A stretch of DNA of 64,000 nt, taken from contig NC_086253.1 of assembly GCF_021018805.1 (NCBI RefSeq), forward strand, positions 37,263,583 to 37,327,582. The letters run 5' to 3'. A program made the translations under genes and the position numbers. Under the pieces are notes generated by a model. The model ran no database searches, had not been told where the DNA came from, and saw nothing but the letters and a program-made list of their open reading frames with translations. This document shows positions 34,150 through 46,129 of this stretch, piece after piece; within the stretch, counting starts at the first letter, position 1; every line of letters begins with the position of its first letter. This stretch comes from Prinia subflava (taxonomy: Eukaryota > Chordata > Aves > Passeriformes > Cisticolidae).

Positions 34150-37100
34150 ATACTTGTAAAATATCTAAGCTGGTATTTTATACTATATTTATTAACTTGA
34201 ATTAGCATGTTGAGTGAATCTGCTATTCACTCAGTTTTAAAGATTACAGGCTCTGGTTTGGGTGAACCCTGATGTCATACAGGGGTAGCCAGGGGAAATC
34301 ATGCAGTGTACCGAGAAGTTTATGTTATTTGCATACATAACCTATTTTGCAGATGCTGGTTTTTGGGAAACAATCACCTATTCAGTGCAGTAAGCAAGAA
34401 AAAATCTGAACAGAGAAAGTGGTAGGAGTGGATAACGTGTTGCTGCTTTCAACTGATTTCCTCAGTCTAGAAGTGTCAATGATGGAAAATGCCTCAGCAA
34501 ATGTGTACCAGATGACTCGTTGCTAAAGCTGTTAAAAACTGACAGTGCAAGATTAGAGCACTGACTGTGCAAGATGAGAGAGCTCTTTCAGAGTCAGATA
34601 TGGAATTACTTTCTAAATCTATAATGTAGCTAGATTTTAAACAGCTCTAAATTTATGGAAATACTTCAAAAATTACTTGATCAGGTTGTGTCTTGACATT
34701 TTTTAAGTGTGGAGAATATTAGCAGTGGAACTGCTGTGCATGTGCAGGAATTGAATAAGGATTTGACTAGTTTTTGTTCAGACAAATCGTGGAGCAGTTC
34801 TTTTCTTAAGTTGACATAACACGTAGTTGAAGTAAGAGCTGTTCCTGATTGTTTGTTTACATAATACTCAGCTATCAGTAGCATCTGGATACATTAACAG
34901 GTATATTTATTCTTTTTCCCTACCATACCATGAGGTGAGGTGGAAAGGTATTCTTAATCTGTGAAACAGAACTAATATGAGTTTTTATCTAGAAAGCCTA
35001 TTGCAGAGCCAAGAATTTAATTCAGCAGTGAACCCCTCACTGCCATGCACTTTGCCTATGCTGCTGCTTTCTGTTTGGCAGAAACACCTAGGCAGTGTTA
35101 CGTTTGTTTTAGATGTGAGAAGGACAGTTCATACAAGTGCTGCATAAATGGTGGGGAGAAAAAGATGTAGCTATTACTGCTATGTCAAGTGTTTTTAGCT
35201 CTGCCTCACAAACCAAAATGCATGCAGAAAAAGTACTTTTTTGTTATGTGACCTTTAATTGAGTGTAAATGCCATGGCATTTATGTAGCGTACACAGCCA
35301 AAGCCAGGAGCCAGCAGTATTGCAGCCATGTTCCAGACAGGTTTACAGTATCACCTGCCTTGCTCAGGATAACCACTCTTCACTCGGTGTTGTTTCATGT
35401 ATTGCAGAAAGTCCAAGGATGCATTCTGCAGTGGTCAATTAATCTCAAACACAAGAGTATATGGTACAGTGGGGAGCTTTGTTTAAGGCACAAGTATCTG
35501 CTCCTGTATTACAAAAAAAAAAAAAATGGAAAACTTCTAACATAATTTGTAAAACCAGCTATAAAGGGCAAGTCTCTGGGCTCTTTAAAGTTATCTGGAG
35601 ACAGCAGAATATAGTTTCCTAAGAAGCACTCCTCAAAGGTTACACACTAAAAGAAGAATTAAATGAATTTTGAAATTAGAACTTTTCTTGTTAAAAATAT
35701 TTCCTCTTCAAACTACAAATGCAGAGCAAGGCTTGATTCTCTTCTGACTTATGCTTATGTTGACATTAGTGATACTGGGTTTGATTTTGCACTAATAAGA
35801 GAGTATGAATTGTTAGTCTGCGTTTCTCCTAATTTCCAGTTACCCTCATACAGAACAAAGCCTCCAGGCAGACAGAACATGTTTTTTCTGGAGTAGATGA
35901 GCACATCTATTAGCAAGGTTTAGAATACTTCAAGGCCAGTGTAGCAGCCAAGAAGATAAATTAGAAACAGGATGATACAATTCAAGTTTCCATAAGACAA
36001 GTCCAGGGGAAAAGAAAACCCTAATGACCTGCAGATAACAGCATCTGATCTTCCCAACAGGATTTTGAACAGTGTTAGAGGATTAACACCCAACTCATGC
36101 TATACATTACATTACTAATGCATAGTGGAACAGAAAACAGCAAGCACAACATGCCAAGTGTGAATTCCCTCAGAGGCAACCACAAAACAACTAACTAATA
36201 CAGACATTTCTTCTGTCTTTTTTCTGGTTTGAGTCTAGCTCTAAAGTGGCTGAGAAGGAATTTTTTGCATTTTAGCAATCTAGACTTTACATGAAGTTAA
36301 AAAATTTTCTGTCTTAAAAGGAGAAAAAAGGTCTTAATAAGATGTCATAGTGCTCTTAAAAAGAGACAAAAATTGTCTTGGTTGTCCTCCAAAAACTCTT
36401 TAAAAAACCAAAGTTTTGGGCAGTGTTTTCTTCAAAGCACTTGGAATCTCCACACACATTTTAAAATAAACATACTTCATTGATCCAGTTGTCACTAAAT
36501 GATTTGATGTGGAAATAGCTGCTTGATCAAGCACTCCAGAAAACTTAGGTAGAGAATCTCAAGCTGAATTACGTGAGCATGATCATGCTTATATCTGCAC
36601 AATGATGCCCAAGCTATTGTGACTCCACCACTCCACGCCCTTTGAACTTTGGCCATGTGGTGTTGCCTTAACTATTAAATGTATGCTCTCAAAGCATACA
36701 CAGCACTGAAAGAAGAAGTGAGCCTGCAGCCCATGCCCTTGCAAACACTCTCTGTTCTGTCCTAAAAGACACTGGAATTGTTCTGAATGAGAACATTTCT
36801 GAGAGTGTTAACTTCAGTATACGCAGATGTGACAGAAGGAAATTTTTTCTGTTCATGTCAGGAAAATGAGTGTACCTGTGTCCATGTGTCACACAAATGC
36901 AGTTCATGTGTGCTTTTATTAAAGTCTGAGGCTCTGATTGCATTTTTTTAAAGAATATGGCATATATTAGATATGCACATGGCTTAGCTGTAAACAGCAT
37001 CTGATAGTATCTGTTTTCTCAAACTCTATTTCTGTCTGGAATACTTTATATTCAAACTCTAAACAACATATTTATACAGCTTTGACTTTTTAAAATAAAT

Positions 37101-40100
37101 CAAAGCTGCTGCAACATACAGAAGCCCAAACAAATACAAGTTTGAGACATGTTTGTCGATTTTGAAGAAAATGAGAGGTTTTCATTCAGGAAAAAAAATC
37201 AATTTGTTCTTTTTAACCTTTCCCTTCTACCCCTCACAATGGAAAAAGAAAAAATGTAAACAGTTTCAAAATACAGCTTTAAGAAAATAAACTGACTAGC
37301 TGGACAAATAAATGTTACTGTTTCTTCTTCAGTATTCTGCAGTTTATTAAGGTTCTTAACATAAACAAGTTTATCAATGGAGTCGCTCTTTTTTGAAGTA
37401 ATAGTTTTGTTCTCTGTGTAAGGAGAGACTTGAGTTGGACTCAGTGATCTTGGAGGTCTCTTCCAACCTAGTGATTCTGTGTGATTCTGTAAGGATGTCA
37501 TTGTTCAGTCAGATATTATTAATAGCTCTGTTTTTAGAAAACAAGTATTATTTTAAGCACTTAAAACTGAGGAATATTACTTGATCATGTTAAAATGTCA
37601 AAATTATAATAAGTCTGTGGGAAAATCAGATTTACTTGCCCTCTATTGAATTCGGATTTTTTTTTCTTTTTAAGTATTTCATGGATGTATTAAAATTAAT
37701 AAACATTAAGGCTGATGACTTGTTCCCTGCCATTGTAAAATCTCCCACTCTAAGCTCAAAAACATTATTAAAATGGGCAAAGAGCTGATAAAAAGTAATT
37801 CCTGTGTCTCACATTGGCACATTATGGTTTTATTTGCCTTAAAGAGAAATACAAACTCTTATAATCTGCATGTAACAGTGTTTTGAGTAAGATAAAGCTT
37901 TATGTGATAATCTAATATTATTTATGACATGTTTAAAGTTCAGACTTGCCATGTGTAATTAAATCATAATAAATAGCTAGGAGTAGTTACAGAAGTGTGT
38001 CTGTAAAAAACCAAAAAGAGATCACATTGCTCTTTCATCACCTCAGTGTTTTTGCTAATATTAATGTTAGTAAATTTGCAGTTTTTCTTTCTTATTCATG
38101 TAAATATGCTTAGAGAAAATATTTAAACGGAATACTTCCATTTCCTGTGTGAAATTTACTTACATTAAAAACAAACTTTCTATACTTAAAATTTTCAGAA
38201 AACAAAAAGCTTCAATTCACTGAAAGAAAAAAGAGGCTCTTAATTTTCAGTTGTTTAGTTCACTCATAGATCCTAATAGAGAAAATAAGCAAAAAGCACT
38301 TTTCAAATTCCTAGCAATCAAAAAATGCTAAAAATTTTTTAAGCTTAAAAACAGTGTATGTGTTCCTAACAGAAATCAAGGATGTTTTTGTGACAGCAAT
38401 ATGGTCGGGATACCAGTTATTTTCAGAGAGAGTATTCGTTTGTAAAAGTTAGCTTTCTTCTTGGCAGTGTTGGAGTGGAATGTTGGATTTAATTTAAGAT
38501 GATTAATGAGATTTTGTCAGACTCCCTGCCTTTACCACCACTGCAGTTTGTCAGCACAACAACCTGGGAAACCCGGACGCCACTCTGTCGCCCAAAACTG
38601 CTTTCCAGGAAAAAATAAACCCGAGTAACTAGTGCCAGGTATGTGTCGATGGTATTGTCTTTCAGCTGTTGAAAGTTTAACTCTAAGCTGGGACATTTAC
38701 ACATTCTGAGGAAGTGAACCTCATTTGTTATTTCAATAGTCCATTTTTGACAGTGGATACCAGTGTAAACTTAAATTTTTAGAGCAAGCGTAGCCATTTT
38801 TTTAACCTTATGGAAAATCCTGTAATTCATGCAGAAGAGAAATACTTTAAAAACGAAAAAATATGTATCAAGGCTTATTTAGCTAAGTTTTTCTGGAGAA
38901 AGAGCATCTATTCAATCTGTATATTGTATTCTGTTCAGAGGCGCTCATCCTTTAAGGACTATGCATGCCAGTAGCTTGCTGAGTGGCAAGGAATGTCCTG
39001 TTTGACATGAGGCAGATGCATCAATGCGTATGCCAAGAGCCAAAATATGACAAGTTTGCAATATTTCTCACATATGACCATAACATAAGCAAATGAGTAG
39101 TTATTTTGAAATGTAAGGTTGATATTGAAAATTACTTACAATTGTCTTCTTTGCTTTCCTTGTGGAAGTTTGTTCTATTGATCTACAGTTGGAGCATTGT
39201 GTTTTCTTACACGTGAAATACTCAAAAATCAAAAAGATTTTTTAAATTTCAAAAGCAGCTTTCCTCTTCTGAGAAAACATGCCTGCCTGTGCTGTGCAAG
39301 TCCTCCTGCAGTCACATAATTCTGTATCCAAAACTGACCTTGCATTCACTCCTGTGGACCCCTTTATACACCAGTTCTATCCAGTAAGTCAGCAGGCAAA
39401 AAATCCTGCAGGCTTCACAGAGATATAGGTGGTGAAAAAGTTTCTACTGCTCTGCTGCACCAGGCAGAACATACTCCTTTAGGGGGCATGATGACACATG
39501 TATTCTTTGCATTACTTTTTTCTTAGCTATTTTTTATATGTTAAAAGAAGTATTTTCACAACTGCAGCTTCCATGTCTTCATATCCAGAATTCAGGCTTA
39601 ATCACATGTAATAGAACTGAACTAAAATATATTTTTATAACTGGACAACTTATTGAACTTACTTGCCTTCTGCAGCATTAATCACCTGCATGACAAAACA
39701 AACAAAATCACGGAACTTCTTTACAAGTGCTAAAGAAGTGCATCTCTCAGCATGCTTCTTAGGAACAATCAAGATGCTGTAATTTTTCACATTAGATGTA
39801 ACTTCTTGTTTCTATATTCCACTTAGAAATTTATATCAATAAAAGTATTACTGTTCCACACTGTCTGAGGTCTGACAGTACAATTCCTGGTTTGTACCAG
39901 CAAAAACTGACTTTTTGGGGTTTTTTTCCCCATGGAATAGTAGAAAAAATCATATACTCGACATTCATCTATCACTACAAAAATACAATAAAAAATGCTT
40001 GGATTTTTTTCCCTATAAATAACGTTTAGATATGTAATAAAATGCAGAAGTCATATGATTAGTAATCAGCTTTTCTTAAATTCCTTTTCAACTTTTTAAA

Positions 40101-41000
40101 AGTAGAATATGATTTCCCTTTATGGGTATTAAGTCTTCACAATGTGTGTAGTGTTGCATAACATATACTGAAAATCACAACACTTAAAGGGCTAATTTGA
40201 AGATGTAATGGAATATAGACATTATTCTGGCTTCCAAGATAAGATTTTATTTGAAATCATAAAGACTCTGAAGTGTATTGAAATTTTTTTTAAATTAGTG
40301 ATATTTAATAATATGACATTAAATTGTCAGTCATAAATCAAGGTTTATAGCCTGAGTCTAAAGACTCAAATTAGTAAAACAGAAAAAAGTGAAGGAAATC
40401 TTTTGTGATGAGACTTCATGAAAGCTAAAAGTTTATTGGTTTTAATGCAGATCAAGAAAGAAGTTTTGAAGAGATGAGATTGATGGTCTCTGTAAGAGAT
40501 AATAATACCTGGTCCCAGCTGCATTCATACCTCATTCTCCCACTTTCCTGCAGTAACATAATAACTTTTCTGCCCTGACCAACACATCTGTGCCCCTCCA
40601 CAGCTATCCACAGGGAAGCAGAGCAGTCTTGCAAACTATATCTCTTCCTCCCAAATTAGTAAATAGGGTATAATCTGATTATTTATAAAATATAAAGTGT
40701 TCTCTGTAATTTCTTCACAGTGGTTAAATAACATAACCAAGATAAATTAGCAGTTAAGATGTACTCTCAGTGAGTATCTATATTTTCAAGGTACAGACAG
40801 TTCTATTATACAAAAGCAACAGAAAAAGAAGCCCATGTTGCAAAATGTACAGTTTTATGTCAATAACTTCAATCCATTCCAAAATCATCTGCAAATTAAT
40901 TTCATGAATACCAATTAATGATCTTTAGTCTGTTTTAGAAGTTGTTCACCACAACTTTGATCTAAGAAGAATTTTATGTAGAATATGAGATAATACTTGG
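34150..41000. other. Intergenic, start of FBXO8-distal gene desert
   Basis: The stretch is AT-rich sequence without recognised exons. The only datable feature is the CR1 fragment at about 37,432. A 71-codon minus-strand frame at 38,489-38,704 is uninterrupted but has no recognised family or splice context. Confidence 0.5.
37432..37490 (+). mobile_element. CR1 LINE 3'-end fragment
   Basis: The sequence gagttggactcagtgatctt, then ggaggtctcttccaacct, ends in repeated gattctgt units. This matches the 3' terminus of chicken-repeat-1 elements from memory (ttggactagatgatct ... cttccaacc ... attctatg repeats). Only about 60 bp are recognisable, as usual for 5'-truncated avian CR1 copies. It indicates a bird genome and shows no coding capacity. 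Confidence 0.85.
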
Positions 41001-41004
41001 AGAA

Positions 41005-41063
41005 ACTTATTTAGGTGTATGTAACTTATTTAGGTGTGCCTTGCCACACACCTAAAAAGTTAC
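41005..41063. repeat. Direct plus inverted repeat with hairpin potential
   Basis: The 14-mer acttatttaggtgt occurs at 41005-41018 and 41024-41037. The segment 41021-41038 pairs with 41047-41063 (cacacctaaaaagttac) with a single-base bulge and an 8-nt loop. Confidence 0.7.
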
Positions 41064-41309
41064 ACCCTAGTAAAGGTCTTGCCCTGCCTCTGTCAAAAGC
41101 AAATCAGTAACTCGAGGGAGATTCAGGATGACACTGGAAGTAAAGGCTTAGAAGTATCTTTAATGACTCACTTTCTAACAGACCTGTGGTCTCAACACAC
41201 TGTTTAAGATGATATGTGTCAGTGTGTGACTATACCAACTGAAACAAAGCAGTATTCTCACATCTCCTTGGATAATGTGTTCTCAATGAAGAAGAGGATC
41301 CAAAAGCAG

Positions 41310-41505
41310 GACTTTGGAGGCTTTATGCTTACTACAAATAGTGCTAGTAATACTGTTAGTTCATACAAGTAGTGCCAAAAAGCATTTAAACTCGGAGAAA
41401 AGAGGAATAATAAAATTCAATGACTACGATGCGAAGGAGATCAATAAAACAAGTAGCAGAGTCCCACCTGTACAGGTGCAGCACTATATTGGTGTAAAGG
41501 AAAAG
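41310..41505 (+). pseudogene. Possible orphan or decayed secreted-protein exon
   Basis: A frame open from 41290 to the stop at 41518 reads like a signal peptide: EALCLLQIVLVILLVHTSSA with a cleavage-like SSA. A polar segment with a KR dibasic pair and an NKT glycosylation sequon follows. It has no ATG; the likely first codon is TTG at 41314, one base from ATG. An acceptor-like AAAAGCAG precedes it and a donor-like AAAAG|GTATCT ends it in phase 0. I recognise no family. It could be an internal exon, a decayed first exon or chance. Confidence 0.2.
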
Positions 41506-41519
41506 GTATCTCAGTTTTA

Positions 41520-43640
41520 GGATGCAACTATATATATTAGATTATAACTTTAATTTTCTCAAGCAGTGATTAAAGTACCCATTTGGCTTCACCGCCTTCG
41601 TAGCCAGTTCTCAGTATACAGGTATACCTGTAATTAATAATAATGCAGCACAGGAGAATTTGTGTGTTAGTAAGCTGATGAGGTAACCTGTCTGCTGTGG
41701 CAGGCACTTCTCACAAACAGCCTTTGCTGAATCAGTAGCATTGTACAACCTTCTGGAAAGACATTTGCCATATTGCAAAGTTTAGAAGGAACAGTCAAAG
41801 GCAGAAGGAAGCCAGGTAATGGGGTGGATGGAATGGGGTTGTTGATACTTTCAGATATATGTATTGTGTATTTCTATCACCCGTTCTGCCTTTTTCACTT
41901 TCTTCATTTCCAGAAAACTTGGTTATATCAGTCTTGACAATAATTTAGTCCAGGATACAAAAAACAAACAAACAAAAACCCACTCCAACAAAACAATCTG
42001 AGTCCTTGATCTTCAGGTACTATTTTAATTGTTATTTATTTCATGTACTCTTTTAACTGGAAATTTTGAGTTGATACATTTATCACTCATTGTGTCTGTC
42101 TTACACACTACAAATCAAGGCAAGTTTCTGTGAAAGGACTCCATGATATATTGAATATATTTCATAATATATGAAAAATAATACATTGGATCCACAAGAA
42201 TAAAGCTGTGATTGATGAAGCATTTACTTATATGGTTATAAGCATAAATTGTTATTTGAAAATGAAACTGCCTTTAAACAAGTAAGTGATCCAATCCATT
42301 TTAAGCACAAGTCCTTAAAAGGGGAAGATGTTAGATGTAAGCACAATCCCTATTCTGCTGACCATACACATCTTTAAACACATTAAGTTTCTGAGAAGGC
42401 AGCGACACAATTATTTTCCAATTATTTATATTTCTAAGACCCAATCAGCTTGGAAGGTCATCACCAAAACCCACTCTCCTGACATGAGTAGTTTTTGGCT
42501 TAAGCTCCTCATAGGATTTGTTTAGACAGATAACAACCACGAGTGAAATGACCAAATATCAAGTTTATTCTTGATATGAAAACTTAAACAACAAAGGAAG
42601 TCATTTAAAAAAGTTACAATTATTCCTGACAATAGCTGCATAGACAGACACAATGCAACACAGACACAATGGCTTTCCTGAGCAAAACCAACATTGTGGT
42701 CCTCAGTTTTCCAAGCTTATTTGGCAGGCTTTACCAGTTGCAAAAAGCTCCTCTTAATGTTTTCTTCAAGAGTGTAGCATTCTACTCTCTGAACATTATT
42801 GCCCAGGCTTTCCTCAATGTTCGCTATGCAGAAGAAGGAGCCCCAGTTTGGATTATAGCAGCATAAGAACAACTCTCAGTTCCTGCAGTACCAACCAGTC
42901 CTGTCTTTCAGTAAAACTCCTAATTTACAACAGCACAGAACAGATCCTCCTCTTTTAAGTCCAGAAACTCGATTATCTTTCTCCTATCGTGATATGCAAC
43001 TATTCTTTCCTCATTACTGTGATGTTCAAATCTGTTGCACCCTTCATTTTATGAGTTCACACATATCCTTTTACAAGAAAAAGACTCAGTGTCAGAAAGA
43101 GAGACACAAACTCCATGCTGTGCAGAACTCTTATTATCAAAAGACCATTAAAAAAACAAAACACTGTGCCTTTGCAAGGACCTATCCCTAGACAAATATA
43201 TTTAAAATTAAAGACTATAAAGAATACTTTGCTGATGAGAAAATCTGGTAAACTCATGTCTTTCACGGATATATCTATTGCATTGTATTTTAAAGTGGCC
43301 AGGTTTCATGTTTTCAGCCACATATTCTTGAAATTGTCTCTCTGACTATAAGCATAATTTAAAAAAAAAAAAATCTACTTGCTTAGACACTTTTTTCTTT
43401 CCCTTTTCCAGTATTCCCCTTACTGGTATTAAAACATACCATGTAACATAACTTCTTAACAATACCTTCTACTTTTCCACTGTGATTTCCTGACTTGTCA
43501 GAATCTTTCCCTTAGGCTTATAGGAAAAAAAATGTAACTACTCCAAAATTGACGGAGTTTATGTGTATATATTTATGCCTTGTATATGTCCTAGGCTCCT
43601 GGTCTGCTTGCTTGTCAGCATGATTGATTGACTGTGCCCT
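41520..43640. other. Intergenic, nothing recognised
   Basis: AT-rich sequence with short open frames only, such as one at 42,669-42,866 without domain or splice support. Confidence 0.5.
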
Positions 43641-43829
43641 GAAGTTGTTTATAAAATGCAGCAGGGCCCGTATTTGTACAGATCTGTACAAACGATTTGT
43701 ACAAACGCCCAAAGAAAATCCAGCGCCCGGTGATCTCGCTGTTGGCTCCATTCCTGCAGCCTCAGGATAGGATAGATAGGAGTACTGTTACGGTGGAGCT
43801 TATAACTAGTACCGCTGGCGAGCTGCCCT

Positions 43830-44270
43830 TCCTCTACCTCCTCCTCCTCTTGCTCTTCGTCCCTGGGCTGCAGCGGAGCCCCCGCAGCCTCAGGGGTTTG
43901 CACAGTCGCCGGCCGCGGATGGTGGCAAAGGTGCCCTCGGGGACTGCCAGGGCCACAGGGAAAAATTAATCAGCTTGTCCTTGCTTAGGCTCTGAGGAGG
44001 CGGAGGGGTGGCCGGGGGGGGAGTGAGATGGGCTTTGTTTTTCCTTCTGTTTCAGAAGGGTCCCCTGCTCCCCCAGAGCGACAACCGGGTCACTTCATAG
44101 CCCTGTCACCCGGAACAAATGTAAAATGATGAAAAGTAAGATGCCCGCGGATTGAGAAGGCTTAGTCCAATGCTTTATTTATGTTAGAGCCCCGAGCCGA
44201 GCCCCGCCCCGCCCGTCTCCACCTGCCACGACGCAGGGCCGGGAGGATCCCCTCCCATCCGGGGGTCTTT
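43830..44270. promoter_or_regulatory. GC/CpG-rich block in the gene desert
   Basis: CpG-containing GC-rich DNA (cgccggccgcgg, ccccgccccgcccg) lies in an otherwise AT-rich intergenic region. An open frame at 43,697-43,969 crosses it but has no homology that I recognise. It could be a CpG-island promoter or a regulatory element; no splice structure or transcript evidence is visible. Confidence 0.4.
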
Positions 44271-44279
44271 TCCATTTGG

Positions 44280-44560
44280 ATCTCATTATCATCATTTGCT
44301 CCTAGTACAAAGGGGATTAAGGTGATTAGAATGAAAATAATTAAATGATTTTTTAATTCATCCCTTTACCCAAGGGGAAAGAGAGGAAGAGAGGAGAATC
44401 TACCTGAAGAAACAGCGATAGGGGCTGTGATTCCCTTTTGAAACGAGTAACTCTTAAAGGAACGGAAGGAAAGAGGGGAGCCCTCGCAACTGTCAAGTGT
44501 TTTCCAAACATTAGATTAATGCTGGCCAGACCTTTGTTGTGACGCGGCCCTACTGTTTCC
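44280..44560. promoter_or_regulatory. Homeodomain/SOX-motif-dense candidate enhancer
   Basis: Just 3' of the GC block is a cluster of homeodomain-type cores: GATTAAGG, GATTAG, AATAATTAAATGA, TTTTTAATTC and CATTAGATTAATGC. A SOX-type CCTTTGTTGT follows at about 44,530. The density and lack of coding potential resemble conserved developmental enhancers, but conservation could not be tested. Confidence 0.35.
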
Positions 44561-45067
44561 AAATGGATTTTCAAGCCTGTAATTGTTAAGTCCCAGCACT
44601 GAATAATGAAATCAAAATAAAAGCAAAAAATTCTCAGACGCTTTGTTGTTATTTTGGAGGTGGGGAGGTGAAAAATTGTTTCAGGGATAGAGCAGTTTAT
44701 TTCTTTGTTGTTGTTTGTTGTTTTCTTGTTACAAGCAAAATTTCTCTATTTCATTATTTGGAATACAGTCATATTTCTGATGAAAGGATTTAAACATTTA
44801 AAAATAACAGACTGCTTTTAATCTGACCAAGGGATAAGGAATAATAGTTTTGTCAGCTTCTTTTTCAATGAAAGTGCTCAGACAAAACTGCTTATATCCA
44901 TAAGTGCACTGTCATACTTTGTGTTCATTTAGGTATCTTTATAAACCTGTACCTCAGTATTTACTGTTTTTGTTTGCACGGAAAAATTTTAGAGATTAAA
45001 TCCAAGTCTGAGAAAAGGCAAAAAATTCAAAGGTTAATTAGTTACAAATGGCTTTGCTCTTTCTCGC

Positions 45068-45200
45068 CCTCTTTTTTTTTTTTGTTTGTTTGTTTGGGTT
45101 TTTTTTTGGTTTGGTTTGGTTTTGTTTTGTTTCGTTTTTGTTGTTGGTTGGTTGGTTTGGTTGGATTGTTGTTGTTGTTTGGGGGGGGGGGGGGGTGTTT
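45068..45200. repeat. T/G-only tract ending in a run of 15 Gs
   Basis: About 130 nt are almost free of A and C on the plus strand. Poly-T, TTTG, GGTTTGGTTT, TTGG and TTG units end in an uninterrupted G15 at 45181-45195. The G run and the GG/GGG units could form a quadruplex. Frames translated across it are low-complexity artefacts. Confidence 0.85.
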
Positions 45201-45907
45201 TTTCTCCAAGGTAACGTTAACATTCCAGTGCATATTAAAATACAATTTTCCATCTGGGGAAATTCGCATGAGATATTTTCGAAAACAAGAGGAGACTGTC
45301 TTCCCAAGGACCGTGGTAGTTGCTCTGATGGTCGTGCCATCTGATTTTCCCAGCTGTGCCTCGGTACGTGCCATTCCCGCCGCGGAGTGGGCCCGGAGGC
45401 AGGACAGGGACTGCCGGCAGCACTGCCACAAAACCCCCCCTCCGCCTTTGCCTGGAGAGGTAAAGTTACTGCAATCAGTCTGTTAACTTCAAATGGGCAG
45501 AGACAGCGACGTAATATATCCCTTCACAAGTTACAAGGAACTAAATTAAAATTTTAACCCCCCTGAAGGGACCGATGCTGATGGAGGAGGAGAGCGAGCC
45601 GGACATATGCAGAAAATGCGAAGTTTACAGCCTTAATGCCTCTGCTACCTGAAGGCACAGCACCAGAGCGGGTAATTCCTTTTACTAATTACTTGGCAAT
45701 AAGCAGACCAAAAAGAAAATCAGGTGGGAAGGACTTCAGGATCTGCAGGAGAGAGTAACATCCCTGTGCTCCCTGCATACTCGAAAATCCTAACATAAAT
45801 ATTGTGGATGCTCTGCTCTCACCGGCTCTAAACAGGTCTGCCCACAGGCAACACTGCGGTTTGGTTTTAAATGTTCTTTTAGAGCTGGAAAATTGCTCTG
45901 CGGGGTG

Positions 45908-45928
45908 CTGTTATTTTTAAAATAACAG
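45908..45928. promoter_or_regulatory. 21-bp perfect palindrome containing a MEF2-type site
   Basis: The arms ctgttatttt and aaaataacag flank a single T. The core TTATTTTTAA fits the MEF2 consensus YTAWWWWTAR. It lies between the two GC-rich blocks. Confidence 0.45.
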
Positions 45929-46129
45929 ATCTTTTAGGGTGAAATTTAAGTATAGACCTTTCTTTGAATCAACGAAGAGGGGAAATCCCGCTTGTTGTCA
46001 AAAGTTAATTCTCAGCTATTAGAAAAATTTGTAACTTCAAATTTTTTTTTTTTTCCTCTATAAATGTTATTGGTCTGCTTTCATAGCTGCTAAAAAAATT
46101 TACCCGGCAAATCGAAGGCTGAAACGCGG

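Noticed and set aside
38489..38704. 71-codon minus-strand frame with ordinary protein composition
   Set aside because: No recognised homology, no flanking splice signals that extend it, and its length is possible by chance.
43697..43969. 90-codon plus-strand frame with a leucine run
   Set aside because: No recognised family, the leucine run comes from a ctcctcctc repeat, and no splice or start-context support.
45042..45486. 170-, 129- and 100-codon frames across the T/G tract
   Set aside because: Low-complexity Phe/Leu/Val/Gly (plus) and Asn/Lys/Pro/Gln (minus) sequence produced by the tract; no domains.
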